Source of the DNA: Candidatus Collierbacteria bacterium GW2011_GWC2_44_18
GTDB lineage: Bacteria > Patescibacteriota > Microgenomatia > UBA1400 > MFAQ01
Reading direction: 5' to 3'
Assembly: GCA_001000865.1 (NCBI GenBank)
Contig: LCIE01000010.1
Span: 1-41,697, forward strand
Length of the DNA stretch: 41,697 nucleotides
Positions 28,270-36,324 of the stretch are shown piece after piece. The notes beneath the pieces are model-generated. The model was not told the DNA's origin. It did not search any database and saw nothing but the letters and a program-made list of their open reading frames with translations. The first letter of the stretch is position 1; every line of letters begins with the position of its first letter. A program made the translations under genes and the position numbers.

Positions 28270-28560
28270 CTACTCGCTCATTCCACCCAGCTCCTGTTTA
28301 AACTCAACTGAACCTACGAAATAGTTTTGGCTTATTTTTACCAAATACACTTTTGATTGATACAGACCGAGACCGTTTCGGATCATCACGCAATCGAAGT
28401 GGTGAGTTTGAGAAGAATTAACCGAATGATTAGTTATATTTTGTAAACAGACACTCTCTGAATCATCGAGAGTAGCCTGGGCCGTTTTGCCAGAGAAGAC
28501 CAGATTTCGAAGCTCTTCAGAACGCATGTTGAGTGTCCCGTGACCGGAAAGAAAAGCCAT
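28270..28560 (-). CDS. Hypothetical protein (96 aa)
   Basis: SD-like GGAGG before ATG; own leader and terminator. Confidence 0.65.
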   Translation of the reverse strand: MAFLSGHGTLNMRSEELRNLVFSGKTAQATLDDSESVCLQNITNHSVNSSQTHHFDCVMIRNGLGLYQSKVYLVKISQNYFVGSVEFKQELGGMSE

Positions 28561-28571
28561 GTGATACCTCC

Positions 28572-28599
28572 ATTTATCAAAGTATGGGGTATTTTAGCA
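28572..28599 (-). repeat. 28-bp leader/promoter repeat, copy 1
   Basis: ATTTATCAAAGTATGGGGTATTTTAGCA, 26/28 identical to 28976-29003. Confidence 0.85.
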
Positions 28600-28625
28600 T
28601 CAAAATGCCTAAATCGAGCCACAAA

Positions 28626-28652
28626 AAAGTGTGTCTATAAAGGACACACTTT
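28626..28652 (-). terminator. Rho-independent terminator
   Basis: AAAGTGTGTC...GACACACTTT with a T-tract on the minus strand. Confidence 0.8.
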
Positions 28653-28659
28653 GAGTAAA

Positions 28660-28965
28660 TCACTCCCACGCATCTTGAAGATGTAATTCCAGGTCCAAAA
28701 TGAAGATATCCTGGTTGTGGTTGAATAGTTTTACAGTAGCTTTTCCATCTACTTCGGTTATTCTAGGTTCGTCGGAATCCCCTTCAATTTTGACTCCCGC
28801 CAGCTCTCCATCATTGAGATCGCGATGTAAATTAAGGTCGTAAATTCTTTGGATTGTAGTGGTTTGACCACCAACGTGGATTATTAAATTACCTCTCCCC
28901 AAAAATAAATCCAGCAATATGTCTCTATTAACGGACGTCGAGTAGTATTCTGTTCGAAAACTCAT
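28660..28965 (-). CDS. Hypothetical protein (101 aa)
   Basis: SD-like GGAGG before ATG; own leader and terminator. Confidence 0.65.
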   Translation of the reverse strand: MSFRTEYYSTSVNRDILLDLFLGRGNLIIHVGGQTTTIQRIYDLNLHRDLNDGELAGVKIEGDSDEPRITEVDGKATVKLFNHNQDIFILDLELHLQDAWE

Positions 28966-28975
28966 TATGCCTCCG

Positions 28976-29003
28976 ATTTGTCAAAGTATGGGATATTTTA
29001 GCA
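28976..29003 (-). repeat. 28-bp leader/promoter repeat, copy 2
   Basis: ATTTGTCAAAGTATGGGATATTTTAGCA. Confidence 0.85.
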
Positions 29004-29008
29004 CCTAA

Positions 29009-29029
29009 GAGCCGGGGGTGGGACTCGAA
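29009..29029 (-). repeat. Duplicated 3' end of tRNA-Thr (att-like)
   Basis: GAGCCGGGGGTGGGACTCGAA identical to 29153-29173. Confidence 0.85.
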
Positions 29030-29153
29030 GTCTTCGGTCGATCCTGCTGGATCGCCTCAGACCGCGCCTCAGCGCCAGTCGCGCTTCCGGCAGGTTCTCC
29101 TTCCACCTGATTACATAATTATGATTATCCCCAAGGGGAAAATCATAATTCTG

Positions 29154-29227
29154 AGCCGGGGGTGGGACTCGAACCCACTACCTGCGGTTTACGATACCGC
29201 CGCTCTACCTGCTGAGCTACCCCGGCA
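29154..29227 (-). tRNA. tRNA-Thr (CGT)
   Basis: Acceptor GCCGGGG/CCCCGGC; anticodon stem-loop GCGGT-ATCGTAA-ACCGC; T-arm GTGGGTTCGAGTCCCAC. Confidence 0.95.
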
Positions 29228-29266
29228 ATATCCATATTCTACTCGAATCGAAGTAAAATAGGACGT

Positions 29267-30427
29267 ATGCCATTCAAATTCATCAAAAATTCTGACGGGA
29301 CTGGAGTGCTAACCACCGATCATGGTGAAGTTCAGACACCGGTATTTATGCCGGTAGGTACGGCCGCAACGGTGAAGGCTTTGGACGGAGAAGATATCCG
29401 TACAACAAAAGCCGAGATTGTTCTTGCCAATACCTACCATCTATTTTTACGACCTGGAGAAAAGACTGTGTCTGAGATGGGTGGAGTTCAGAAGTTTATG
29501 AATTGGAACGGACCGATGCTAACTGATAGTGGTGGTTTTCAAGTATTTTCACTGGGACTAGGAGCCAAGGGTGAGACTCTGTCCAAAATCGACGAGGATG
29601 GGGTAACCTTTAAGTCCCACCTCGACGGACAAGTGCATAGGTTTACACCTGAAAAATCAATGGATATTCAGAGAGATTTGGGCGCCGACATTATTATGGC
29701 TTTCGACGAGTGCACGCCGGACAAAATTGAAAAAAAATATGTCAGAGAGGCTCTGGACAGAACCCATCGCTGGGCAGAAAGATGTCTTAAAAGATGGGAG
29801 GAGAATGGAAAGAAAAGTGCACAAGGCGCAGACCAAGCATTGTTTGGCATTATTCAAGGAAGTACCGATAGAGATATGAGAGAAGAGGCCGCCAAATTTA
29901 TTTCTTCGATGCCGTTTGGTGGTGTGGCGCTCGGTGGAGAAACGATTGGTTATAACATGGAGGCAACTCAGGAAGTCATCGGGTGGGTCAAGCATCTGTT
30001 ACCAAAAGACAAACCGATATACACGATGGGTTTGGGGCGTGATCCACAAAATATTGTAGATATCATTAAATGTGGCATTGATATGTTTGATTGTGTCGCA
30101 CCCACGAGACTGGCGAGGAATGGGGCTCTATATCACGGGGAACTTCTAGGTGAAAACTTTGAGAGTGAGTTTTCCAACGGCAGATTAAATATCAGCAACG
30201 CACAATTCATCAAGGATAAATCCCTTATTATGGAGGGCTGTGATTGCTTTACCTGTCAATCGGGATACACTCGCGGATACCTGAATCATCTCTACAAATC
30301 AAAGGAGCTAACCTACTACCGCCTGGCCTCCATTCACAACGTGCGATTTATGGTACGTCTGGTAGAACAGATGAGGGGGAAGATGAGAAAGAACTCAAGG
30401 AATCAAGAACTCGGGAACTCAAGATAA
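29267..30427 (+). CDS. tgt: Queuine tRNA-ribosyltransferase
   Basis: TDSGGFQVFSLG; GGVALGGETIGYN; YTMGLGRDPQNIVD; zinc motif CDCFTC. Confidence 0.97.
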   Translation: MPFKFIKNSDGTGVLTTDHGEVQTPVFMPVGTAATVKALDGEDIRTTKAEIVLANTYHLFLRPGEKTVSEMGGVQKFMNWNGPMLTDSGGFQVFSLGLGAKGETLSKIDEDGVTFKSHLDGQVHRFTPEKSMDIQRDLGADIIMAFDECTPDKIEKKYVREALDRTHRWAERCLKRWEENGKKSAQGADQALFGIIQGSTDRDMREEAAKFISSMPFGGVALGGETIGYNMEATQEVIGWVKHLLPKDKPIYTMGLGRDPQNIVDIIKCGIDMFDCVAPTRLARNGALYHGELLGENFESEFSNGRLNISNAQFIKDKSLIMEGCDCFTCQSGYTRGYLNHLYKSKELTYYRLASIHNVRFMVRLVEQMRGKMRKNSRNQELGNSR

Positions 30428-30437
30428 AGAATATTTT

Positions 30438-31553
30438 TTAGACAATTAACATGGCGTCACCGAAGCTGAAGAATTTATATTTGTTTTTGATAGCCTCCGC
30501 ATAAGCTTGATCCATGAGAGAGTCATAAAAATTAGTGAAGTGGATGGGCCCGCCTGCCGGCGAGGCAGGGGAGTTCGGAAAACTAACTAGAGCACTGACA
30601 AGCATTAATAGACTGGTGCTAGGTAAATGAAAGTTGGTGATCATCCCATCAATGAATTTAAATCGATATCCTGGCTGGATAAAAATATTGGTCTCCCCTG
30701 CCCCGCCTGAAAGATTTCCCGATTCGTCGGAGAGTGTTTCCAGCACCCGACAGGATGTTGTTCCAACAGCGATAATTCTTTTGCCTGATTTCTTGGCGAT
30801 ATTTAGCCTTTTGGCCACATCCTGTGAAAGTGTAAACGATTCGGCATGAAGTGTTTTTGTTGCCACCTGTTCCTCTGTGACCGGCTTGAAAGTACCGAGA
30901 CCGACGTGAAGAGTGAGTTTTTCAATCTGAACTCCCTTATTTTGTAAACGGTTCAGAATTTCCGGAGTGAAATGGAGGCCAGCGGTCGGGGCTGCGGCAC
31001 TCCCTTTTTCGCGGGCATAGACGGTTTGATATTGTTCTCTAAGTTCTGCTTCTTTGGAATCGGAATGGATGTAAGGAGGTAAGGGTGTTTTTCCGAGTTC
31101 ATTGATTTTAGCGATAAGGTCTAGGCCTGATAGGTTAAATGTGATGGAGTGAGATTTCTCCACTCCTGCCTTGCTAGCAGGCAGATCGGTCGAAATGACG
31201 ACGTGATGAAGTGTGCCAAAGAAACTTACGTCGAAGTTTATTTTCTGATCATCTTTGGTTTTACCTCGAACGAGGCACTCAAAAGTATCCGTTGAAGTCT
31301 GTTTAAGTAGAAGGATCTCAATTTTTCCACCGGTTTCTTTGGTGCCGAAAAGTCTGGCCGGAAAGACTTTGGTATCGTTTAGAACCAAGACACAACGATC
31401 ATCCAAAAGATCGATCAAGTCGCGAAAAATGTGGTGGGTTAGACTTTGATTTGATCGATTCACGACTAATAATCTACAAGAGTCCCGTGGCTCGATGGCT
31501 TGCTGACCAATGAGTTCTTCTGGCAGTTCGAAGTGGAAGTCGGAAAGATTCAT
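30438..31553 (-). CDS. queA: S-adenosylmethionine:tRNA ribosyltransferase-isomerase
   Basis: FHFELPEELIGQQAIEPRDSCRLLV; AAPTAGLHFT; FSFGDAMLIV. Start assigned to ATG 31553 (GATAAT 6 nt upstream), not 31583. Confidence 0.96.
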   Translation of the reverse strand: MNLSDFHFELPEELIGQQAIEPRDSCRLLVVNRSNQSLTHHIFRDLIDLLDDRCVLVLNDTKVFPARLFGTKETGGKIEILLLKQTSTDTFECLVRGKTKDDQKINFDVSFFGTLHHVVISTDLPASKAGVEKSHSITFNLSGLDLIAKINELGKTPLPPYIHSDSKEAELREQYQTVYAREKGSAAAPTAGLHFTPEILNRLQNKGVQIEKLTLHVGLGTFKPVTEEQVATKTLHAESFTLSQDVAKRLNIAKKSGKRIIAVGTTSCRVLETLSDESGNLSGGAGETNIFIQPGYRFKFIDGMITNFHLPSTSLLMLVSALVSFPNSPASPAGGPIHFTNFYDSLMDQAYAEAIKNKYKFFSFGDAMLIV

Positions 31554-31580
31554 GATGCTATTATCCCAGATGGATCCCCG

Positions 31581-31787
31581 CATGCGCGAGGATGACGGTG
31601 GAGTGAGACCTGATCGTGAAATACACGATATCTTCGACCTACGGCAGGCAGGTTGCCACGGTTCGAAGTACCGAAACTCGCAATGACGGAGGGATGGATT
31701 GCTGCTTTCCCGCCAGAGGCGGACATGCGCGAGGATGACGGTGGAGTGAGATTGCTTCGGCTTGAGAACAAGACTCGCAATGACGAG
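31581..31787. repeat. Composite REP-like repeat block
   Basis: 28-nt direct repeat CATGCGCGAGGATGACGGTGGAGTGAGA at 31581-31608 and again near 31723-31750; copy of the 23629-23688 element; two CGCAATGACG ends. Confidence 0.85.
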
Positions 31788-31804
31788 TAGTAGTAAAATT
31801 GGTT

Positions 31805-32221
31805 ATGATCGATTTGAAACAGAAAATTGAGAAGGAGATACGCTCCGTAGATAGACAAATCAAACAAACAGCAACTGAGCGTGATGAGAGTGCGACGCCG
31901 ATGGAGTCGCAACATGACCAAACCCGACAAGTGGCAAATCAGCTTTATAACTCATTGCTTGAGGAAAGAAAGAAGCTGATGGAACTTAGAGGAGGTCTGT
32001 CAAAATATCATTCTGTCTTTTCTATGCTTAACACAGTCGATGGTTCGACCAGAAAATATTTTATTGTACCGAACGGGTTGGGAGGCACCGAAGAAGAAGG
32101 GGTGACACTCCTAAGCGAGAAAACTCCTTTGGCAAAAAATCTGTCGGGAAAAATTGTCGGTAACGAATTTGAGATCAACGGCCAGAAACTGAGGATCAAA
32201 AAAATTGAGGAAAATGTTTGA
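31805..32221 (+). CDS. GreA/GreB-like protein
   Basis: Coiled-coil N-terminus and C-terminal TLLSEKTPLAKNLSGKIVGNEFEINGQKLRIKKIE resembling the Gre C-terminal domain. Confidence 0.6.
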   Translation: MIDLKQKIEKEIRSVDRQIKQTATERDESATPMESQHDQTRQVANQLYNSLLEERKKLMELRGGLSKYHSVFSMLNTVDGSTRKYFIVPNGLGGTEEEGVTLLSEKTPLAKNLSGKIVGNEFEINGQKLRIKKIEENV

Positions 32222-32235
32222 GGTATAGTTAATGT

Positions 32236-32469
32236 ATGAAGTTTACAAAGGATAATCTGGAAGATCTGGCGAGAATTATGGACGAGAGGTTATTAAAATT
32301 TCACGAAGAGATAACCGAACCGATGGTCAATAATATTTATGAACGTCTGCATGAAGAAGTAGCTGTGGTCGCGGACAATACTTATAGAATTGAAAAGAAA
32401 TTGGATAATATTGCCGAGCATGAAAAAAGGTTGATTAGACTGGAAGGGAGAGCTGTTGCATCTCTTTGA
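32236..32469 (+). CDS. Small coiled-coil hypothetical protein (77 aa)
   Basis: TATAGT 6 nt before ATG; heptad pattern. Confidence 0.7.
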   Translation: MKFTKDNLEDLARIMDERLLKFHEEITEPMVNNIYERLHEEVAVVADNTYRIEKKLDNIAEHEKRLIRLEGRAVASL

Positions 32470-33220
32470 GAGATTTAACTATTTGGACTGACTGCTGTTT
32501 GTAGGCACAATACTCGCACTCGTGGGCCGGAGCCGGGATCGTATCCGAGTTTAGAAGTTCGCGAATCCCCAAGAGAGTTAACTCGACCCAGTCCGGATTG
32601 CCTTCATAAGGGAGTATTGACATCTCAAACTCCAGTTTACCGTCGAATTTGGGTAGATTTTTCATGGCATTGGCAAAAACGAAGTAGCCAGTTCTGGAAA
32701 CGGGAAAACCGAGCTTACGAAAAATCCACTGGTAGACCTCGATCTGCCGTTTGTAAGATTGTTTCCACTCATCATCAAGAGACGGTGCCTTGGCGGAACT
32801 GGTGGATTTGTAGTCAACCATGACCAAATTACCTTTGCTGTCTTGCCATACGTCATCGACTAGACCGTTTATCAGAAGATTCGATTTTTCATCCACGACC
32901 AAGGCTCCTTCAAAGGCGGTGACTTCACCACGCCATTGGGGCAAATCCGGATGACTAAAAGGAATAGCGTCTATAGCGTATTTTTCCATCAGCTCATGTT
33001 TCTCACCTTTTTTGCGAAGAAGATCGAATTCGTTTTTTAGTAAGTTGTCGACGGCAGAATTTAAGGTGTAGGGTGGTGTAGATGGGCGTGACAAACCGAG
33101 ACGAACGTCCATGTAGAAACAACGCGGGCACTGAGTATAGAGCTCAATCTTGGAACGGCTGATCTTGAAAGGCTCTTTAGATTTGGGATCAAAAATGCCT
33201 CTGGATTTCTTGTAGTACAT
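32435..33220 (-). CDS. RecB-like PD-(D/E)XK nuclease with Cys cluster
   Basis: YTQCPRCFYM...INGLVDDVW...LVMVDYKST...QIEVYQWI...CEYCAYKQ. Confidence 0.88.
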   Translation of the reverse strand: MYYKKSRGIFDPKSKEPFKISRSKIELYTQCPRCFYMDVRLGLSRPSTPPYTLNSAVDNLLKNEFDLLRKKGEKHELMEKYAIDAIPFSHPDLPQWRGEVTAFEGALVVDEKSNLLINGLVDDVWQDSKGNLVMVDYKSTSSAKAPSLDDEWKQSYKRQIEVYQWIFRKLGFPVSRTGYFVFANAMKNLPKFDGKLEFEMSILPYEGNPDWVELTLLGIRELLNSDTIPAPAHECEYCAYKQQSVQIVKSLKEMQQLSLPV

Positions 33221-33247
33221 GGCTCATGTTAACACAGAGGGTGTAGT

Positions 33248-33286
33248 GAGATTGCCACACCTCGGGTACGAGATTCGCAATGACGA
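33248..33286. repeat. REP-like repeat unit
   Basis: GAGATTGCCACAC...GATTCGCAATGACGA. Confidence 0.75.
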
Positions 33287-33290
33287 TAAC

Positions 33291-34391
33291 TTAGGGTTCG
33301 AGAAGGTCGAGGCCTTTGACGGGAGGTAGTGATTGACCGGCCACGCCCTGAATGCTGCCATAGATACCGGCGGTGCTCATGAGGATCCTCTCAGCTTGGG
33401 CTTCTCTTTCTTTCCAGATTTTCTCAAAGGAGGCTCTTTCTTTGGAGATTTGAAGCTGCATGTTTTGGTGGACCTCGATGATGCTTTGGATCTGTTGCAC
33501 GAAAGCATCACTCGTCAGATAGGTATAGATCATGTCTGCCTTGGTTCCCCTATCCTGACCGTTATGTTTTTCTCTGGCGACATCAATTAAGTTTTTACGC
33601 AAAATTTCGGCTAAGGGTTGAATGTATTTTGGTTCGGCGACCCAAACCCCTTGAAAGAAACCAAATCCTGATTTGATTTCTTTGGGAAGGACAGTGGTGA
33701 CAATGACCGGAATATTGGCTTTGGAAGCACGGAGATCATCCTTAAGTTTCACCGCCCAATCATCAACCCAAGCTTTAGTTCGTTTGGACTCCCAAAGTAT
33801 AACACCACATATAGTTCCCAGATTGGTTCTAACCACCTGGCTAATATCGGCTCCCTTGACTCCCTTGCCCACGGGATTTATTTCATCGCTTGGAAATGCT
33901 GTTTGGAGATAACTTTCCAGATCCAGCTCCTGGACTTCTCCTTGCAACTGTTGTGAACTTTGAGAAGCTTTCAATTGGGCATCTTCCAAAGATTTCTTGA
34001 GATCGTTTATCATCTTTTCTTTTTCCAGATCCTTTAGACGATGGGCATCGCTTGCCTCCAGTAGGGTTTGCTGACGGATTTTTTCTCTCTCAATATCCAT
34101 TTGTTTTTGTTTTTCCAGTTCAAAAGATTTCTTCTCGTCTTCGAGCCGAAGTTTTTCCTGTCGAAGGAGGCGTTCCGACTCACGTGCCTCATCCAGTTTC
34201 TTGGTCTTGAAATCCAGTTCCTCTTTGATCACTTTCGATTCTTCTGCCGCCTCAGTCTTAAATTTTAGCTCGGCTTCCTTGAATATTTTTTCGGTAAGAC
34301 CTCTTTCGACCTGTTCTCTGACTGTGGCACTAAGAGCTTCGGAAACTTCGATTTCTTCACCGCACTTGGGGCATTTTATTTGATTCGTCAT
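33291..34391 (-). CDS. DUF2130-type protein with N-terminal zinc finger and coiled coil
   Basis: MTNQIKCPKCGEEIEVSEAL; C-terminal GTICGVILWESKRTKAWVDDWAVKLKDDLRASKANIPVIVTTVLP. Start ATG 34391 with TATAAT 6 nt upstream; the longer ORF reads antisense through the ferredoxin gene. Confidence 0.9.
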   Translation of the reverse strand: MTNQIKCPKCGEEIEVSEALSATVREQVERGLTEKIFKEAELKFKTEAAEESKVIKEELDFKTKKLDEARESERLLRQEKLRLEDEKKSFELEKQKQMDIEREKIRQQTLLEASDAHRLKDLEKEKMINDLKKSLEDAQLKASQSSQQLQGEVQELDLESYLQTAFPSDEINPVGKGVKGADISQVVRTNLGTICGVILWESKRTKAWVDDWAVKLKDDLRASKANIPVIVTTVLPKEIKSGFGFFQGVWVAEPKYIQPLAEILRKNLIDVAREKHNGQDRGTKADMIYTYLTSDAFVQQIQSIIEVHQNMQLQISKERASFEKIWKEREAQAERILMSTAGIYGSIQGVAGQSLPPVKGLDLLEP

Positions 34392-34422
34392 GGGCTCATT
34401 ATATCCGTTGTAAAATATAGAA

Positions 34423-34617
34423 ATGAAAGTAAAAGTGGACAAAAAAAAATGTATTGGTTGTGGCGTGTGCGCGGATATTGCCGAGAAGATCTTTGTACTC
34501 AAAGATGGTATCTCTGAGCCGGTTGAGTCAGCCGACCTTAGTTCTCCAGAGATGCTTGAGGCGGCAAAAATGGCTGTAGAGGTTTGTCCGGTCCGAGCTA
34601 TATCCATTGACAAATAA
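34423..34617 (+). CDS. Single-cluster ferredoxin
   Basis: CIGCGVCADIAEKIF...VCPVRAI. Confidence 0.92.
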   Translation: MKVKVDKKKCIGCGVCADIAEKIFVLKDGISEPVESADLSSPEMLEAAKMAVEVCPVRAISIDK

Positions 34618-35061
34618 ATGGCTAGTCTACAAGAAAGGCTGAAGAACGTTTACGGAAATCCGAAAAACAAAGAGGAGGAGAGACATTCGTGGATACCGAA
34701 AAGAACGGCCACTAATCCGTATGAAGAACTGAAAAGAAGTCACGGAGACGGAAGCCTCAGTTCTAAAAGGACAGAAGACTTAATGAGGGAACAGGAGATT
34801 TTGGGGGCTGCGAAAATTTATATTTTTGAAATTGTCGGACTCCGTCTTTTGAATAGTTATGGAGAAGAGGATTTGGAGTTTAAATTGCAGAATTTTCAAA
34901 AGTCGTGGGATACGCAATTTGATCGATACGGCACTATCATGGTTACAGCCATAAGCGAACTGACAATCGACATGAAATTTGTAAACAAGGACGGACAGAT
35001 AAGGAAAGTGGTCCTGAGAAATAAAGTAGAGGAAATAAAGAAAAGGGAGAAAAATCAATAA
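34618..35061 (+). CDS. Hypothetical protein (147 aa)
   Basis: ORF directly following the ferredoxin gene. Confidence 0.7.
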   Translation: MASLQERLKNVYGNPKNKEEERHSWIPKRTATNPYEELKRSHGDGSLSSKRTEDLMREQEILGAAKIYIFEIVGLRLLNSYGEEDLEFKLQNFQKSWDTQFDRYGTIMVTAISELTIDMKFVNKDGQIRKVVLRNKVEEIKKREKNQ

Positions 35062-35360
35062 CCCCGCATCCTTTCGAGATATTTTTTGATCTGTCTTTTT
35101 GCTTGATTTCGAACTCTTATGACGCCGTCCATCAACACCCGATGCGTATCCCTAATATTTATCGGGCAACCAGGCAAGTTCATGTCAAACTTAATTTCAT
35201 AACCCGACCTTGTGACTTTCTCGACGGCTAGCGAAGCGATCTTTAGGTCTTCTTGATAATTTTTTAGAAGTTTCCCCAAGCCTTGATCAAACTTGGTCTG
35301 GATTCTTTTCCTAAAACGATCACTTAAGGTTAGTTTCTGAGGATTAAAGATTATGTTCAT
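35055..35360 (-). CDS. Ribosome hibernation factor (HPF/RaiA)-like protein
   Basis: Size and pattern VEKVTRSGYEIKFDMNLPGCPINIRDTHRVLMDGVIRVRNQAKRQIKKYLER. Start ATG 35360 with TATACT 6 nt upstream. Confidence 0.6.
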   Translation of the reverse strand: MNIIFNPQKLTLSDRFRKRIQTKFDQGLGKLLKNYQEDLKIASLAVEKVTRSGYEIKFDMNLPGCPINIRDTHRVLMDGVIRVRNQAKRQIKKYLERMRGY

Positions 35361-35406
35361 AAAGCCAGTATACACAGAAATCCTAAATATATTTTATACT
35401 GAATTA

Positions 35407-36324
35407 GTGAAAATATTTTTGAGATTGGTTTTATTGTGCGCGGGAATTGGAATCATTATTTACGGATTAAAAACAATTCCCCTAAAAAATTACGGAATTG
35501 ACTTGACTAACCGGAGCATTTACGTGGAAAGAAACCAAACACCCTTCCTACCGAACTGGTCAATCAACGAAGTACTCACTAAAATAAATATCGCTAGAGA
35601 ACGGTCTGGATTTTCTAAAGTTAAAGTTAGTGACAAACTGAATCAGGCGGCACTGAGTAGATTGTCGGTTATCCTCACAGAAAATGATTATGAAGGTAAA
35701 ACAACAGGGTTGACTCGCGAAGTCGCTATAAAAAATGCTGGATATGAGGCAAATTTAATCGGGGATTTACTATTAACCGATTTTTTTAAATCCAATGATC
35801 CGGTGATGGACTGGCTTGCAAACGACATTTCCAAAGGAACATTGTTGCATCCCGATTTCCGAGAAGCCGGTATTGCCATCAAAAATGGCCAGGATAAGGT
35901 GAGTGTCTATGTGATATTAGTGTCACCACGCAAGATAGTACCGCCATCAAAACAACCCACTTGGGGTGGTCCAGATTTATGGGATCTGGTAAACAAAAGA
36001 CGGGTTGAACTTGGCGTGAACCCGCTGAGGCAAAAAGATGAGCTTTGTACTATCGCTTCGATTAGATTAAATGCGCTACTGGAGCTGGGTAAGCTTGACG
36101 GACACGCCGGGTTTGTACCGGTGCTTGAGAGACCTGATCTGAAATGGATTTCCGAAAAGTACAACGTCAGCGAGTTTTTGGCTCAAGGTTATTCGACACC
36201 TCTGGAAACAATAAAGGCTTGGGAAAATACCCTAGGTCACAAGGCACTTTTGGCTGGTGGGGAATATGTCTGGGGCTGTATATACGCCCAAAATACGTTT
36301 GCGGTGGCCATTGCGGCGTACTAG
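35407..36324 (+). CDS. Membrane-anchored protein with two tandem CAP/SCP-like domains
   Basis: TM segment; two units (INEVLTKINIARERSGFSKVKVSDKLNQAA..., LWDLVNKRRVELGVNPLRQKDELCTIASIRLNALLELGKLDGHAGF...). Start GTG 35407 with TATACT 6 nt upstream. Confidence 0.8.
   Translation: MKIFLRLVLLCAGIGIIIYGLKTIPLKNYGIDLTNRSIYVERNQTPFLPNWSINEVLTKINIARERSGFSKVKVSDKLNQAALSRLSVILTENDYEGKTTGLTREVAIKNAGYEANLIGDLLLTDFFKSNDPVMDWLANDISKGTLLHPDFREAGIAIKNGQDKVSVYVILVSPRKIVPPSKQPTWGGPDLWDLVNKRRVELGVNPLRQKDELCTIASIRLNALLELGKLDGHAGFVPVLERPDLKWISEKYNVSEFLAQGYSTPLETIKAWENTLGHKALLAGGEYVWGCIYAQNTFAVAIAAY

Noticed and set aside
29009-29110. Second minus-strand tRNA gene upstream of the small ORFs
   Set aside because: Only the T-loop and acceptor 3' portion match. 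The 5' T-stem (AAGAC) cannot pair with CCCAC, and no anticodon arm forms.
31550-31930. 126-aa minus ORF (and 31639-31863)
   Set aside because: They lie mostly in REP-like repeats and overlap the better-supported Gre-like gene; judged non-coding.
23589-33286. CRISPR array
   Set aside because: Repeats are palindromic, variable and irregularly spaced. No cas genes were seen; the RecB/Cas4-like nucleases stand alone.
34392-34613. N-terminal 74 aa of the DUF2130 ORF
   Set aside because: Reads antisense through the ferredoxin gene. A leaderless promoter at ATG 34391 and the zinc-finger N-terminus support the shorter start.
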